Assembly: GCA_024195585.1 (NCBI GenBank) | Contig: SWBL01000062.1 | Location: forward strand, 62,001-126,000 | Reading direction: 5' to 3' | From: Aureobasidium sp. EXF-3400 | Lineage: Eukaryota > Ascomycota > Dothideomycetes > Dothideales > Saccotheciaceae | Length of the DNA: 64,000 nt | Shown here: piece after piece, positions 42,311 through 53,192 of the stretch | Numbering within the stretch: the stretch's first letter is position 1 | Layout of the letters: the number at the start of each line of letters is the position of its first letter | Notes under the pieces: model-generated | The model's database searches: none | Told to the model about the DNA's origin: nothing | What the model saw: the letters and a program-made list of their open reading frames with translations, nothing else | Program-made: the position numbers and the translations under genes

Positions 42311-43241
42311 CTCGAAGATTGGACGTCTTTCTGATTTGATGTGATTCGTTATGTTATACCGTGATTCTGATTAGGTGTAAGGACCGTCCTGCGGTAGTGT
42401 GTTTAAAAAAAAACAAGACTAGACAAGAAACAAAAACTCTAATATAGATGAACAGGATCGAAACTGAACTACCAGGATGCAGGAATAAGTTGATATCCGT
42501 ACAGCATGCACAGGAGATGAACTTATACTTATGGTCATGATGCGATGATTATTCTGATAGCCAATTGAGCCAAGCGAAGATGCTATGGATGCTGAAACAC
42601 ATGGCCGCATTGAGAGTGAGGCTCTCAAGCAGTCCTATTTTGGTAGGAGGCCGTCTACGAACAGCCAGGATGTTGTGAGCGCTTCTGCAGTCTGAGGCCG
42701 AGCAGGTGTGCGTGGTGGAAGAACAGCCTACCACGACGAGCGCGTCTGAATTGAAGATGGAGCGGTTGCAGAAATTAATGAGAAGCAGCGTCGCGCCAGT
42801 TTCAAGCTATTTGTAGCGGAGTGATGTCAGACATTTGGAGTCAATGGTATGCGCGGCGGGCGCGTATGCTGAGGGCGGCTAACAAGAATGTTTCAAGATG
42901 GTCAGGGTCACAGTTGTCTGATGGGCGAAATGTAAATTTTGGAGCTCTGGACGTCAAGGCCAAGGGCGCGGAAACGTGGTCCGATGCAACGACAATCAAG
43001 GGGCATGGAGCACTGAAGGGAGCACTTGCAGGAACAAAGACACTTGACTGCACTTGAGTCATGTAAGAGCTGAGCAGAGGTCGAAGTTCGGGAGCGAAAG
43101 GGTCGAGTCGGAAGAAAAGCTCGGCCCGTATTTCGGGTCCCCCCAAGCAGTCTTGGTTATTGTTGAGAGCAGTGCAGCAGCATACAACTTGTCGTCGTCG
43201 TTGTTGTTGTCGCCCACACGTCGTCGATTCTTGCACTGACA
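42311..43241. other. intergenic, divergent promoter of Myb-like and PDX1 genes
   Basis: A 931-bp stretch. It has an A9 run at about 42407-42415 and a GTC/GTT trinucleotide tract at 43190-43212 in the PDX1 leader. Short frames on both strands have no recognisable content. Confidence 0.5.
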
Positions 43242-44707
43242 ATGGTCGCCTTTGCCAGTTCCTGCAGGTTCGCTGCTGCCGTCGTCGGCAGACATGGCCG
43301 TCGTCGTGAGTTCTCCGTCCTCGATCGTTCACTTTCTGTACCCGTCTAATGCATACCCATTGCAGCTTTCAGTGTCGCAGCGGCCAACCGTGCTGCCCAG
43401 AACTTCGCCATGCCCGCCTTGTCGCCTACCATGACCGAGGGCAACATCACAAGCTGGAAGCTCAAGGAAGGTGAGCAGCCCGACAATCTCTCCACCGACA
43501 ACGCCCATTGAAGCTGAGCTGTACAGGCGACTCCTTCTCGGCCGGAGATGTCATTCTCGAGATTGAAACCGACAAGGCTCAAATGGATGTTGAGGCCCAG
43601 GAGGACGGCATTCTTGCAAAGATCGTCGTTGCCGAGGGCGCAAAGGCCGTCCAGGTCGGCTCGCGCATCGCTGTTCTGGCTGAGGAGGGCGATGACCTAG
43701 CAACTCTCGAGATTCCTGCCGACGACTCGTCCTCATCTGCTGAACAACCCGCTCGCAAGGACCGCCCCAGCCCGCAAGAAGATCTCAAGTCTGGAATCGA
43801 CACAACCGAATCCTCTCCAAGTGCCGCAGAGGCCCCACCATCGTCCAAGCCCAACGCCGATGCCTCTGCTGGCGGCGCTGCAGACACTACCAGAGCCACT
43901 CAACTACAGGGCTCTTCCGATGCCAAGCCCAGAAAGCAAACATACCCTCTCTACCCCTCGGTCCAGCACCTGCTTCTCCAGAACGGCTTGACCAAGGAGG
44001 ACGCCAACAAGATCCCTGCAAGCGGCCCCGCTGGACGTCTCCTTAAGGGTGACGTTCTTGCCTACCTGGGCAAGATCGAGAAGAACTACCCTGGCCAGCA
44101 GGCTAAGCGTATGGACAAGCTGGCACACCTCGACCTTTCCAACATCCAGCTTGCTGCTCCTCCCAAGAAGCCTGAGGCCAAGCCTGTCGAGGCTGAGAAG
44201 CCCGCTCCTATCCCCGACACCGAGATCGCCCTCCCTATCTCCCTCTCTGCCGTACTCGAGACCCAAAAGCGCGTCCACGAGACTCTCGGAATCAACCTTC
44301 CCCTTTCTACCTTCATCGCACGTGCTTCAGAACTCGCAAACGAGAACCTCCCCCTTTCCAAGAGCAGAAAGCCCACAGCTGATGAGCTTTTCAACTCTGT
44401 TCTCGGCCTCGACAAGGTCTCCACCAAGACTTCTCGTGGCAACTACATTCCCCAGGTCACTGGTCTCCCCGCTGCACCTCTGTTCACTAGCCAGCGTGCC
44501 GCCAAGAAGGCCGACATCATCGATATTCTTGCCGGAAAGCCCTCAGCCCCAAAGAAGACCCCCAAGATTTTCGGTGCACAGGGCGTCGTAGCAGCTCAAA
44601 ATGTTTTCAGCGTCTCAGCACCCAAGGGCGACGAGAAGAGAGCACAGGAGTACCTTGAGCGTATGAAGCAGGTCCTTGAGGCTGAGCCCGGCCGTCTTGT
44701 TCTCTAA
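43242..44707 (+). CDS. PDX1: pyruvate dehydrogenase complex protein X (E3-binding protein)
   Basis: Exons 43242-43305, 43366-43470 and 43527-44707 give 449 residues. The first exon holds most of a mitochondrial presequence ([21 protein letters not shown]). Exon 2 begins the lipoyl domain ([23 protein letters not shown]) and exon 3 carries the lipoylated Lys73 in IETDKA. After a long Ser/Ala/Pro linker comes the E3-binding domain at about 195-235 ([25 protein letters not shown]). The C-terminal part lacks the acetyltransferase motif HxxxDG of E2, as expected for Pdx1. It anchors dihydrolipoamide dehydrogenase to the E2 core of the mitochondrial complex. The acceptor at 43365 was chosen over one at 43371 because only it keeps the frame. 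Confidence 0.93.
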
Positions 44708-45421
44708 AATCTTTACTCTACATTCCCCTTTCTGTTTTCCCTCTTACAGCGTCAAAGATATCTAAGTAGTTTTATATTTACTCGAAAGGACCGGCATAGA
44801 ATTGCAACGTCAAATATCGACATCACCTCGCGTACATTGGCGCCCTGCATCTACTTTCATATTTCGCGAATGCACGATATTTCAAACAGTCAATTTCAAC
44901 TCGATGTTTTCGATTGAACCAGGTTGGCTGCCTGAAGTACAAACAAGCTTGCCCGTACCGTAATCCTGTACATCCATTTCGCATGCAGTATCGATATAGA
45001 GCTGCTGACTGCTTGACAAGATGGTCTGAAATCAAGCTTGCCGCGAAGAGAATCAAAGTCCACTTCTTATGAGCATCAATACATGGAGCATCACACAACC
45101 TTCTAGTGCCACTCAATGTTCGTAACAACTGCGCTGATGACTTGATTCAGATCCGAGGTCTCGTAGCATCACGGGGCGGGTGACTTGTCATTATTTCAGC
45201 TCGCTCGGAGCTCACACAATTGTGATAGAAAAGATAGAATGCTGCCCAGCTGGATCCTGCCATACAAAAAGAGCTCTATCGCCATAACACGGCCCAAGGC
45301 ATGACTAATTACGCACCACCATTGAGCATTGCAATGCTAATTGAGTCGACGTGAGACTCCCCCAGGAGGTATGGTGTTGCTTCGTAGTCATTTATCGGTT
45401 TTACTGCATACCTGCCTCTCA
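44708..45421. other. intergenic, convergent
   Basis: A 714-bp stretch between two stop codons with no gene, RNA or repeat that I can identify. Confidence 0.5.
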
Positions 45422-47012
45422 TCAATTCTTCTTCCCGAAATAACTCGTTAGTTTGTTGCTCTGTCCTGCATCAATTGGCTTCTTTCCCTTTTGTGGACTT
45501 GCGCCTTGGGGCTTGTCTTTCTTCTCCCCAACACGCATTAGGCGCATGAGTTCTTCGAATTGCTCGACGTCTACGATGCCTCCACTGGCTTGTACGTGCC
45601 CTCGAGCAAAATCGTCTCCTAGTCGTTCTAGGAGGGGGACCTCGGGCTCGCTAGGTAGACTGTTGTCCGCATCTCCATCTTCATCCTTGACCAGCTTCAA
45701 GCTGGCATATGCCTTCAGGCTTTGTATAATGTCGACTGGCGGGTCCCGGCTTTTCGCGCATCTGGCCACTCGACAGCTGAAATTGACCTTGTTCGGTAAA
45801 TAGCCTTCATTGGCGACCATGACGATCTCGAGGGCCTTGCTCTGCAAATGGCCAGCCCATCTCGTTGCAATGACTGGGTGCACTTGCGCCTCAGACTTGA
45901 TCCTGAATACGGCAACTCTGCCATCTTGACTGAACTTGGGCGCTGTATGTGTGCATCGCTCAACTTCGGCATTGACCTCTTGACGAGCAGCGAGTAACCT
46001 TGAATGTTTCAGAACATCTTTGGGATGTTCAGCTGTAAGGAGTGCATCGAAAGCAGAGCTGACATCGTATGTTGCTGTCCGTCGAGGTGCATTCACGTAC
46101 GAGACCACATCATTGAGAACCTTTTTGGTGTATTTTTTGAGAGTGGCTGAAAGGTCAGGAAATGGACTCTCCCATTTGATTGTGTTGCCTAGGTCGCCAT
46201 GAGTTCCAACCACGCAGAGCCAGTCAGTCTTATCCCTGACGCCATCATGAAGTGGCTCGCAAAGCAGGTATGTCAGGAGGGCAGACGTTACCACCGGCGG
46301 ACATTTGTTTGCTGTACAGAAATAAGATCCTTGCGGGAAGTCATCAGATGTGGCATTGTGGTGGTCGATAACCAAACCGGTGTGGGGAGAATCTATCAGA
46401 GGTCCAGACTTGCGGGATCCCTGGTCAAGGACGAAGATGTATTCGGGGAATTTGGCAGTCATAGCCTTACGTTCGTATTCATGGTGGACCGTCTGGCCTT
46501 TGCTCAGCAGATGAACATGGATCAGCTCAGGCTTGAGCCCAAGAAGAATTAGTGTACGATGTAGGATGACACCAGATGAGAGTCCGTCTGCATCTTTATC
46601 TGGCACTATCAATGTCGCCTTCTGCGCACGGGCACTGAAGATGTGTTAGCAGTTGCAGGAAGTTTGTCCATGTTTGATGTATTTACCAATCCAGGATGAT
46701 ATCCCTAGCTTGCTTCATCTGCGCTTCTGGAGCGGGCCATACAATTCCGGTACCGTCGCGCACAGGTGGGGTCAGATGATAGTCGGGCACTTCCACCCGT
46801 CTCCTTTTAGAGCTGGCCTGGGCCGTGGACAACGGTTCCTTGCGCTTCATCTGCTGCGCTGTTGTCGAGGTGGCGTAGAGGGAGTGGCGGCTGCTGATGA
46901 ATGAGGCTCTGCTACTGCTTACACGCAAACTGGGCTTGCAATTGTGGTATAAGGATAAACTCTTGCAAAAGCGGGTCGTGAGGCTCCCGATGCTGACGGT
47001 GGTGATATGCAT
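45422..47012 (-). CDS. RecJ-like DHH-family phosphoesterase, possible mitochondrial and nuclear forms
   Basis: Exons 46687-47012 and 45422-46634 give 512 residues. The intron is GTAAAT..CTTCAG. The DHH domain has DKDADGL (Asp121, Asp123, Asp125), VLDQGS (Asp179), DHHNA (199-203) and GTHGDLGN, so all metal-binding motifs seem present. A DHHA1-like half follows. Family members are 5'-3' exonucleases, nanoRNases or exopolyphosphatase-related enzymes; Cdc45 is a relative. The N-terminus has two possible starts: residues 1-54 are Ser/Arg/Leu-rich and acid-free, as in a mitochondrial presequence, while Met55 (ATG at 46850) is followed by KRKEPLSTAQASSKRRR, a bipartite nuclear signal pattern. The C-terminus ends SNKLTSYFGKKN, which resembles a PCNA-binding box with Ser in place of Gln. 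Substrate is unknown. Confidence 0.85.
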
Positions 47013-48891
47013 AAATGCGCTTTCGCTGTGGTTAGTTCACGAAGTGCCATGCTGCGTCGGTCGTTCAAGTCAGACCCTGGATCGGAGCTGGACTAGACCT
47101 TTTCGGCTTGAACCAATCCTCCCGTGAGCGTTTATGGTTGGTGCCCACTGTAAGTTCTTTAAGGGTTTGTGGTGAAACGTCTACAAAGCTGATCGTGCTC
47201 CAAGCACCAACCAAAGAATCGCGGTATTGAGAGGCACGCAATCTCTGTTCTAGGGCTCAAAGATACGTTTATGCATAGTAAGCCGTTTGCGTTATATAGG
47301 CACACCAATATCTGTGTGCGTGTGTGGACTCAGATAACGCCGGCGGCTGTCTGCTTCACCATGTGTCATGGCTGCTTTGATACTCTGATTCAGAGACCTT
47401 GATTCGATGGAGATCAGTAATCCCGCGATCGTTGAACAATGTTAAAAAAAAACAGCTGGCGAATACGACTCCAAGCATCGGATCGGCGATGGTTTTGGTT
47501 TGGGAATGCCCGCGCTTGCTGAGAGGAAAGTCTAGACCTATGCCCCACATGTAGCTTGGTGGTTTCGAATCGCGCATGCATGCTTTCCATCGAATGACAG
47601 CTCGAGGAGCGTACTCCGTGACAAAGAGCAACAGGGCTTGTGAGCCGCAGAAAGGCTTCGTCGAGGAATAAAAGGGTCCAATTTGTGGTGAGGAGGGGGG
47701 TCTGAACTACTCCTGTCTAGTGGATGAGGCCATTTTGTATTTGCATGGCCAGAGGCTCGTCGGCAGATTTGCGGTCGGAAACAGCAAAAGAGCCTCTGTC
47801 GCCCACCTCGGGTCGATTGCCCGCGTTGCTGGGAAGGGAGCTGGATCACTTCCATCTGAGGCGATGCGACCGCCTCCGCCGGGCTGTTAAGTCAGTTTCT
47901 TGTCTGCTGCCAACAACCCACCTCCAAATCAACAACGGATGCTACCGCACCTTACCATCCTTTTTTTCCTTCCCCTCTCCAATCGTCCCTGACACCTTTG
48001 GGTTGCATCCCTGTTGTTTTTCTTCGAACATTTTATCTATAATCGTTCCGCAGCTGGCAGGAAGCTGTCTGATCTTCTGAAATTCCCTCGAGCGCGTGCC
48101 CAGAACAAGTTGCCGAGAGATTTTCCCTCTGGCTTTTCTGTTTTCGAATTCCAACTTGCCAACTGATTCGTACACCACGGCTGGTGTTTTACGACACAGC
48201 AGCGTCAAGACACTGATCAGAACTATTGCAAGACCAGTGATCGTCTAGACACATTGGAACCGGTCGCTGTTAGATATTGCACTCAACACGCCGCCCGAGG
48301 GGTAGGTTGTGTTGCGGTGCTCACGACGCTCGGTTCAGTACAGCATTTCCCCTGCTCTGGTATGTACGAACACGATCAATGTTTCAAATTGCTTTCCTGT
48401 CATAAGCCCGCTTCGCCGGCCTAATTGATGAATCAAGTCTATCAAAAGGCTGGACCAAGCCACGCGCTTGGCTTCTGCACTGGTCGTCTTCGCAATTGTT
48501 TGCGTGACATGTGATGACGGGTCAACCACCCACATCCTGGCGCAGCGGTTTCTATCTGTCATTCAGCTAGCACTCGAGATCTTTTCTACATCCCTGCGCT
48601 TGCTCCATGGCCTTCGCCATTGCTGGCTCGCAAACAAAACGTTGCTGACTTCGGTGCCACTTTGCAGAACCCCGCCAGACACTACATGCTACAGCTTTCT
48701 TAGCTTATGCATTAAGACCTCTTCTTCAGCACATAGACGCCCTGCCGTCCTGATTTATACATCTTTTGTTTCAATCCGACTGACGATCTTGTCTCTTTGC
48801 CGCGCCAAACTCTACTACCTGTCCCATTTTGTCACAAGCTCAATCAGACCCCGCCAACCCCTAGCCGAGCTGCTACTAAATTCTTTAGAAA
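47013..48891. other. intergenic, 1.9 kb, promoter of the C2H2 gene
   Basis: A long stretch between the divergent DHH and C2H2 genes. It has an A9 run at about 47444 and a T-rich pyrimidine tract near 47960-47985. The last 600 bases may be a long 5' leader of the zinc-finger gene and contain several short upstream frames. No gene is recognised. Confidence 0.5.
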
Positions 48892-50358
48892 ATGGGCCAT
48901 TTCGGCGATCAAATGCATCAGCTCAACGGACTCGACGAGCGTTTTGCGCATGCGATCCCCTCCAAGAGGTCTATGCCTGGTCCAGAACATGAATTCGTAA
49001 ATCGGACTGTATCACCACCTGATCGAAGACCCTCTGCATTGGGATACATGCCTCTCCCGGAGCCCTGCGCAGAACTCTCGCACAACTTCTCTCAGGACTC
49101 GTATCAATTTGCGAGTAGACGGACGGACAGACCATCGAATGGAGGAAATCTCAGCCTACGTACCATGACGAATACTGTTCCGATGCCTGAATACTCCTTC
49201 CTTGAACGCGCCAACACCGATTCGCCATCCCAAAGAGCTCAATCGGCTCATTCAGCAGGATCCCTTCCATTGTCGTCCATGTATCCTCCACCAAGGCTCG
49301 ATGAGAGAACTGAGGAGACAGTATCATCATCGCGGAATGATAGACTCCTCCCTTCGTTCCACCAATTGAGCAAGATAGCCGATAGTGCAACGGAAGCAAT
49401 TGACACAAAGGCCACTGGATTGCCAGCCCTCACCACGTATGCTAGTCAAGTCATCGCACAGACTGTCGCCACTTCTATCCCACACTATCCACCACCACAG
49501 CAGAACAGCCCTTCGACCAATTTCATGTTGCTTGGTCACTCATCACCTACGAATACCCCAGCCAGTAGTCACGAGATATATGCGCCCCCTCACTCGCAGG
49601 CTTCTTTCACTGCTCCGAACGATCGTAATCCTAGGCGCACCTTGTCTCAAAATGCCAGGCCTCCACCCTTTATCGCCTCTATAAGTTCGGCATCTCTGGG
49701 AACCGGATCTTCTGCAGATACCATGAGCAGTCACCATAGCCATCAGAGCTCAGAGGCCGGAATACACAGTAGTGCTCACACCACTCCTATGGAGACGACT
49801 CCATCATCTCTTGAGGGTTCAACAAAACCCCCAATGCCTCGGTTGCAAAGTTCAACCTCATCGCCTGGCGGTTTCCTTTGCGATCATCCCGGTTGCGTCG
49901 CCCCGCCTTTCCAAACTCAATACCTCCTGAAGTAAGCATATTATTGTTCCTGCGGCATCATCCATAACATTCTTCTAACAAATTCCATAGCTCGCATGCG
50001 AATGTCCACAGCTCAAGCCGTCCACACTATTGTCCTGTCAAAGGCTGTTCTAGGAGCGAGGGAGGTAAGGGCTTCAAGCGCAAGAACGAGATGATTCGAC
50101 ACGGGCTAGTCCATGACAGCCCTGGTTACGTGTGCCCCTTCTGCCCTCTCAGAGAACACAGATATCCTCGTCCGGACAATCTCCAAAGGTCCGACTATCC
50201 AATCTCTACCACAAAAAACTTGACTAACGAACTGGAGTAGACATGTTCGCGTCCACCATGTGGATAAAGACAAGGACGATCCTTTGCTGCGGGAAGTGCT
50301 GGCCCAGCGACCTGAAGGTGGTGGGCGAGGACGCCGTCGGCGAACAGGTCCTGCTTAA
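48892..50358 (+). CDS. C2H2 zinc-finger transcription factor
   Basis: Exons 48892-49931, 49991-50188 and 50241-50358 give 451 residues. The first donor GTAAGC interrupts the first finger, and splicing gives LLNSHANVH in frame. The N-terminal 325 residues are Ser/Pro/His-rich with no domain. Three C2H2-like fingers follow: FLCDHPGC..HANVH, HYCPVKGC..RHGLVH with an inserted SEGGKGFKRKNEM segment, and YVCPFCP..RHVRVHH. The end is basic (GGGRGRRRRTGPA), which may add DNA contact or a nuclear signal. The second intron has an unusual donor GTCCGA. It is likely a DNA-binding regulator of unknown targets. Similar fungal proteins are annotated only as C2H2 type. Confidence 0.87.
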
Positions 50359-50930
50359 TTGAAAACGATTCATAATTCACAGGGGCTCGAGCAAACATGC
50401 TTCGATTTGGCCGGCGTTCTGGTGTCAACAATCCGCCTTCTGTTTTCTGTAATCCACTCAGGTTTCTCATGTTTACGATCCACCAATGGATCACGACGGG
50501 TCACGTTACAATTGTCATGGCCGCTGGCGTGCTCGACATTCAATACGGTGGGACATACTATACTTCAACGATCCCCACGACTGGCGCTCTGGGTTTGATT
50601 TTCCTTGGTTTCCTCCTCCGACAAGTAGTTTTCTATCCTGGAGTGCTATCATTTGCGTGTAAACTAGTTTGTTTGTGTACAGTTATTCGAGAAGGAAGCG
50701 GGACCAATCTGACAATCGATAAGGGATCGAGCAAATTAATTTTTACATGCATCTTTCAATGACACGTCGCCTGCCAAGAATGCTTGGGCTGGCGGAACTC
50801 ACTCCTAATGAAACCCTATTGGTCACCGATCAGGCCGCAAGAAGCACATGTAGACGACCAGCTTGGCTGGCTGGACTTCGCTAGCTGCTTCAGTCACATC
50901 GTTTGCGATCTTCCCTCCGACAAGAAGCTA

Positions 50931-51071
50931 CAGGGTATTCCCGCATAAGATGGTTAGCGCGCAGGCTGCAGACTGTTTATTTTCGCCTTGGTAACAGTCC
51001 CAATTGGTTAATACCCTGGTTATGCAAGAAGATGAACATGCAGACTAACCATCTAATGCGGGAATACCCTG
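50931..51071. mobile_element. MITE-like element with 27-bp terminal inverted repeats and TA target site
   Basis: The 141-bp element begins CAGGGTATTCCCGCAT and ends with the inverse of the same sequence. The 27-bp ends differ at one base (position 17). It is flanked by TA at 50929-50930 and 51072-51073, the target site of Tc1/mariner/pogo transposons, whose ends often start with CAG. No coding capacity exists inside. A 9-bp copy of the terminus (AATACCCTG) recurs inside at 51010-51018. This is a non-autonomous element moved by a transposase encoded elsewhere; family assignment is an inference. Confidence 0.75.
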
Positions 51072-51608
51072 TATTGTTGTACCGCCGCAACGGCTCATCG
51101 AGTAGTTCCCTGCTTTCTCGTTTATCTCATCATAGACAGCAGATGCTTATCGGAACATGGGATCTGAACGAAGGCTATGCGGCGAGACAGCACATTGGTC
51201 TAACGTAATCGTGTGCATGTCAAACGCTGTGCAAGAGAAGCACTCACACCTCTGGATCGCGCCGCGATGGTTTGCAGACTCGGTGGGAGGCCAAGGGCTG
51301 TGCTGGTGCTTTGAAAACTGTATTTGGATCAAGCCTGTCAATCACGCAGGCATCCGCTGCCACGAATCATGTCAAAGCCGAAATGGAAGTGCGGTGTGTG
51401 TAGGACCTAGGTTTGCATAATCAGGTCGGATCACTAGACTGCCGTGCAGTGCCTCTCGACTCCAACGGCAAGTTTGTTAATAACTGATACAACCATACAT
51501 GTCGTTTTTGGTTACTACTACTCTTCAAAGCCGGACATCCGCCACGATACGGTGATACGATCTTGAGGCCCATACCTCCAAGAACTTTGCAAGGATTGCC
51601 AGATTAGG

Positions 51609-51947
51609 ATGTTGCTCCTGCCACGTGAGATGTCTCTTGCCGCGTGCCTTTTGCTGGTACTTTGCGGCGCAAAAGCGGAAACTTTCAAGGAGACAGCCTT
51701 CACAGCAGACGAACACGAGAACCTTACCACACAACCAGCCGCAAAACCCCAAGGTTCAAGGGTTGTGTTTCCCGACGGGCAAGTTCGATGGCAGAACCCG
51801 CCAAACGGCATTGTCGGAACTAAAAGACAGAATCCCACGACGTGTGATGAAACATGCGAGCCGCAGACAGAAAAATGTGGACAAGACTTTTTGCATTTGT
51901 TGTGGTCGACCGGGGACAAGGTGTGCCCCACCGGAACTGCGCCTTGA
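51609..51947 (+). CDS. possible small secreted cysteine-containing protein (weak)
   Basis: A 112-codon frame starts at 51609, with a second ATG at 51630. From the second Met the first 16 residues (MSLAACLLLVLCGAKA) look like a signal peptide with an AxA cleavage site. The mature part has five cysteines in its last third (TTCDETCEPQTEKC, then KVC). No known domain. It lies alone in a gene-poor, transposon-marked region. A 137-codon frame runs on the opposite strand over the same bases, so the openness may be chance. I would call it a candidate effector-like protein only with expression support. Confidence 0.25.
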   Translation: MLLLPREMSLAACLLLVLCGAKAETFKETAFTADEHENLTTQPAAKPQGSRVVFPDGQVRWQNPPNGIVGTKRQNPTTCDETCEPQTEKCGQDFLHLLWSTGDKVCPTGTAP

Positions 51948-52439
51948 CTGCTGGATGTGTGGACTTCTCAAGGGGGGTCGAGTCGTGCCTGCGCCGCCGG
52001 TCGCGACTCGGTAATGTGAGATCTTAAGATATCAGATTTTACATGTCAGATCTCACTCTTTCAGGCACGTGGCCTCAGCCTCATGCTTGCGGCTGCAAAG
52101 AAAGGTAGCACGAATAATGTGCTATGCTTCCCCCGTCTTGTCTTGTCCCATGGCGCTTACCTTTTTTTAATTTTCAATCCCTCGAGCCATCTTTTTTGCA
52201 GTCGTGCTGGATCGCCTGCGCCTGCATACATAGAGTAGACTATGTTGTCATTTCTCCAGATGATTGTGCCTTCCATGGGTCTTGTCATGTCTTCTACATT
52301 CAGCCTATGGTATCGTTTCGATTCAACACGACTAATCTCAAAAGTCCTTTACACGATGCCAGCAGTTTCCTAATCGTTTATGCTACATACACAGTGCTCT
52401 AAGGACGAATAGTATCTCATTGCTTTTCGAATACACCAA

Positions 52440-52510
52440 CCTTGTAAAATTGAACTGAAGTCGCTATGAGCCTGCACTGTTATTGCGCTAGCCACTACAC
52501 CACGCAAAGG
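52440..52510 (-). pseudogene. decayed tRNA-like sequence
   Basis: Read on the minus strand, an A-box-like GGTGTAGTGGCTAGCGC (52484-52500) is followed about 27 bases later by GTTCAATTTT, a weak B box near 52450. The D arm can still pair, but the anticodon and T stems cannot, so a working tRNA is unlikely. It may be a tRNA relic or the head of a tRNA-derived SINE. Confidence 0.4.
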
Positions 52511-52526
52511 TATAGACAAAAAGGTC

Positions 52527-52556
52527 ACATGCCCGATTCATGAAAATCGGGCATGT
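52527..52556. repeat. perfect hairpin, 12-bp stem and 6-base loop
   Basis: ACATGCCCGATT at 52527-52538 is followed by a 6-base loop and then AATCGGGCATGT at 52545-52556, an exact inverted repeat. It lies 16 bases beside the tRNA-like relic. It could be a structured RNA element or a cruciform-prone site; no function can be assigned. Confidence 0.85.
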
Positions 52557-53192
52557 TAGCAGCTATTTATGCGTTCCGCAATATCAGCACACCTTCGAAT
52601 GTTAATGGTACAACCCTGGCATACTCTGGTACTAACCGAATAATGAACTTTGGCTGCCTGGGCAGTCGGAACATACACCGTATCAGTCTCTCACGCATGT
52701 TAACCGGACCACAATTGCACCATCCGTACGCGTTGTAGTGAACTGTGTTTCTTTCGCGCTTGGCACGAGAATTATTGATTGAACGCATGTAAGAAAAGAC
52801 TTGATGTAGTAGGAGGTAGGTAACGTAGAATGTTATTTGGTCTTGTTAACGAATGAGTGACTCGTTTACATACAGCGGATGGAAGTGGTAGTAGGGCATA
52901 AGTATACATAAGTGACGGAGATAAAGCGATAGGGTATTTAGAAGTTGGACAATGCAGTGAGTGCTATGATGCTAGTGGGCTCGGAAAACACAAGATTGGC
53001 ACATGACATGCTGTAATGACCACAAGCAGGTCGGGGGAAAGGCGCAAGAAGGGCAAAACGATTGCTCCTTGTATGTCAAGAGGAAAAGAAAAGAGAACGC
53101 CCAAAGAATTTCGGACAATTTGGAAATAGCGTTGGTTTATCAATCTGTTCGTAGGATCGTTTAGGGGCGTTCGTATCATTCGAGTGTTCGGC

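Larger units (their letters stand above)
50359..53192. other. gene-poor region, 2.8 kb
   Basis: The longest stretch without a confident gene. It holds a 141-bp MITE-like element, a possible small secreted protein frame, a decayed tRNA-like sequence and a 12-bp-stem hairpin, each listed separately. A 9-bp inverted repeat GTGAGATCT/AGATCTCAC lies at 52016-52024 and 52048-52056. The rest shows nothing I can name. Confidence 0.6.

Noticed and set aside
48468..48992. 174-codon frame overlapping the start of the C2H2 gene
   Set aside because: Wrong frame relative to the factor, no domain, and located in its likely 5' leader.
51518..51931. 137-codon frame opposite the small secreted candidate
   Set aside because: No signal peptide or domain; both strands open suggests chance, and this strand has less support.
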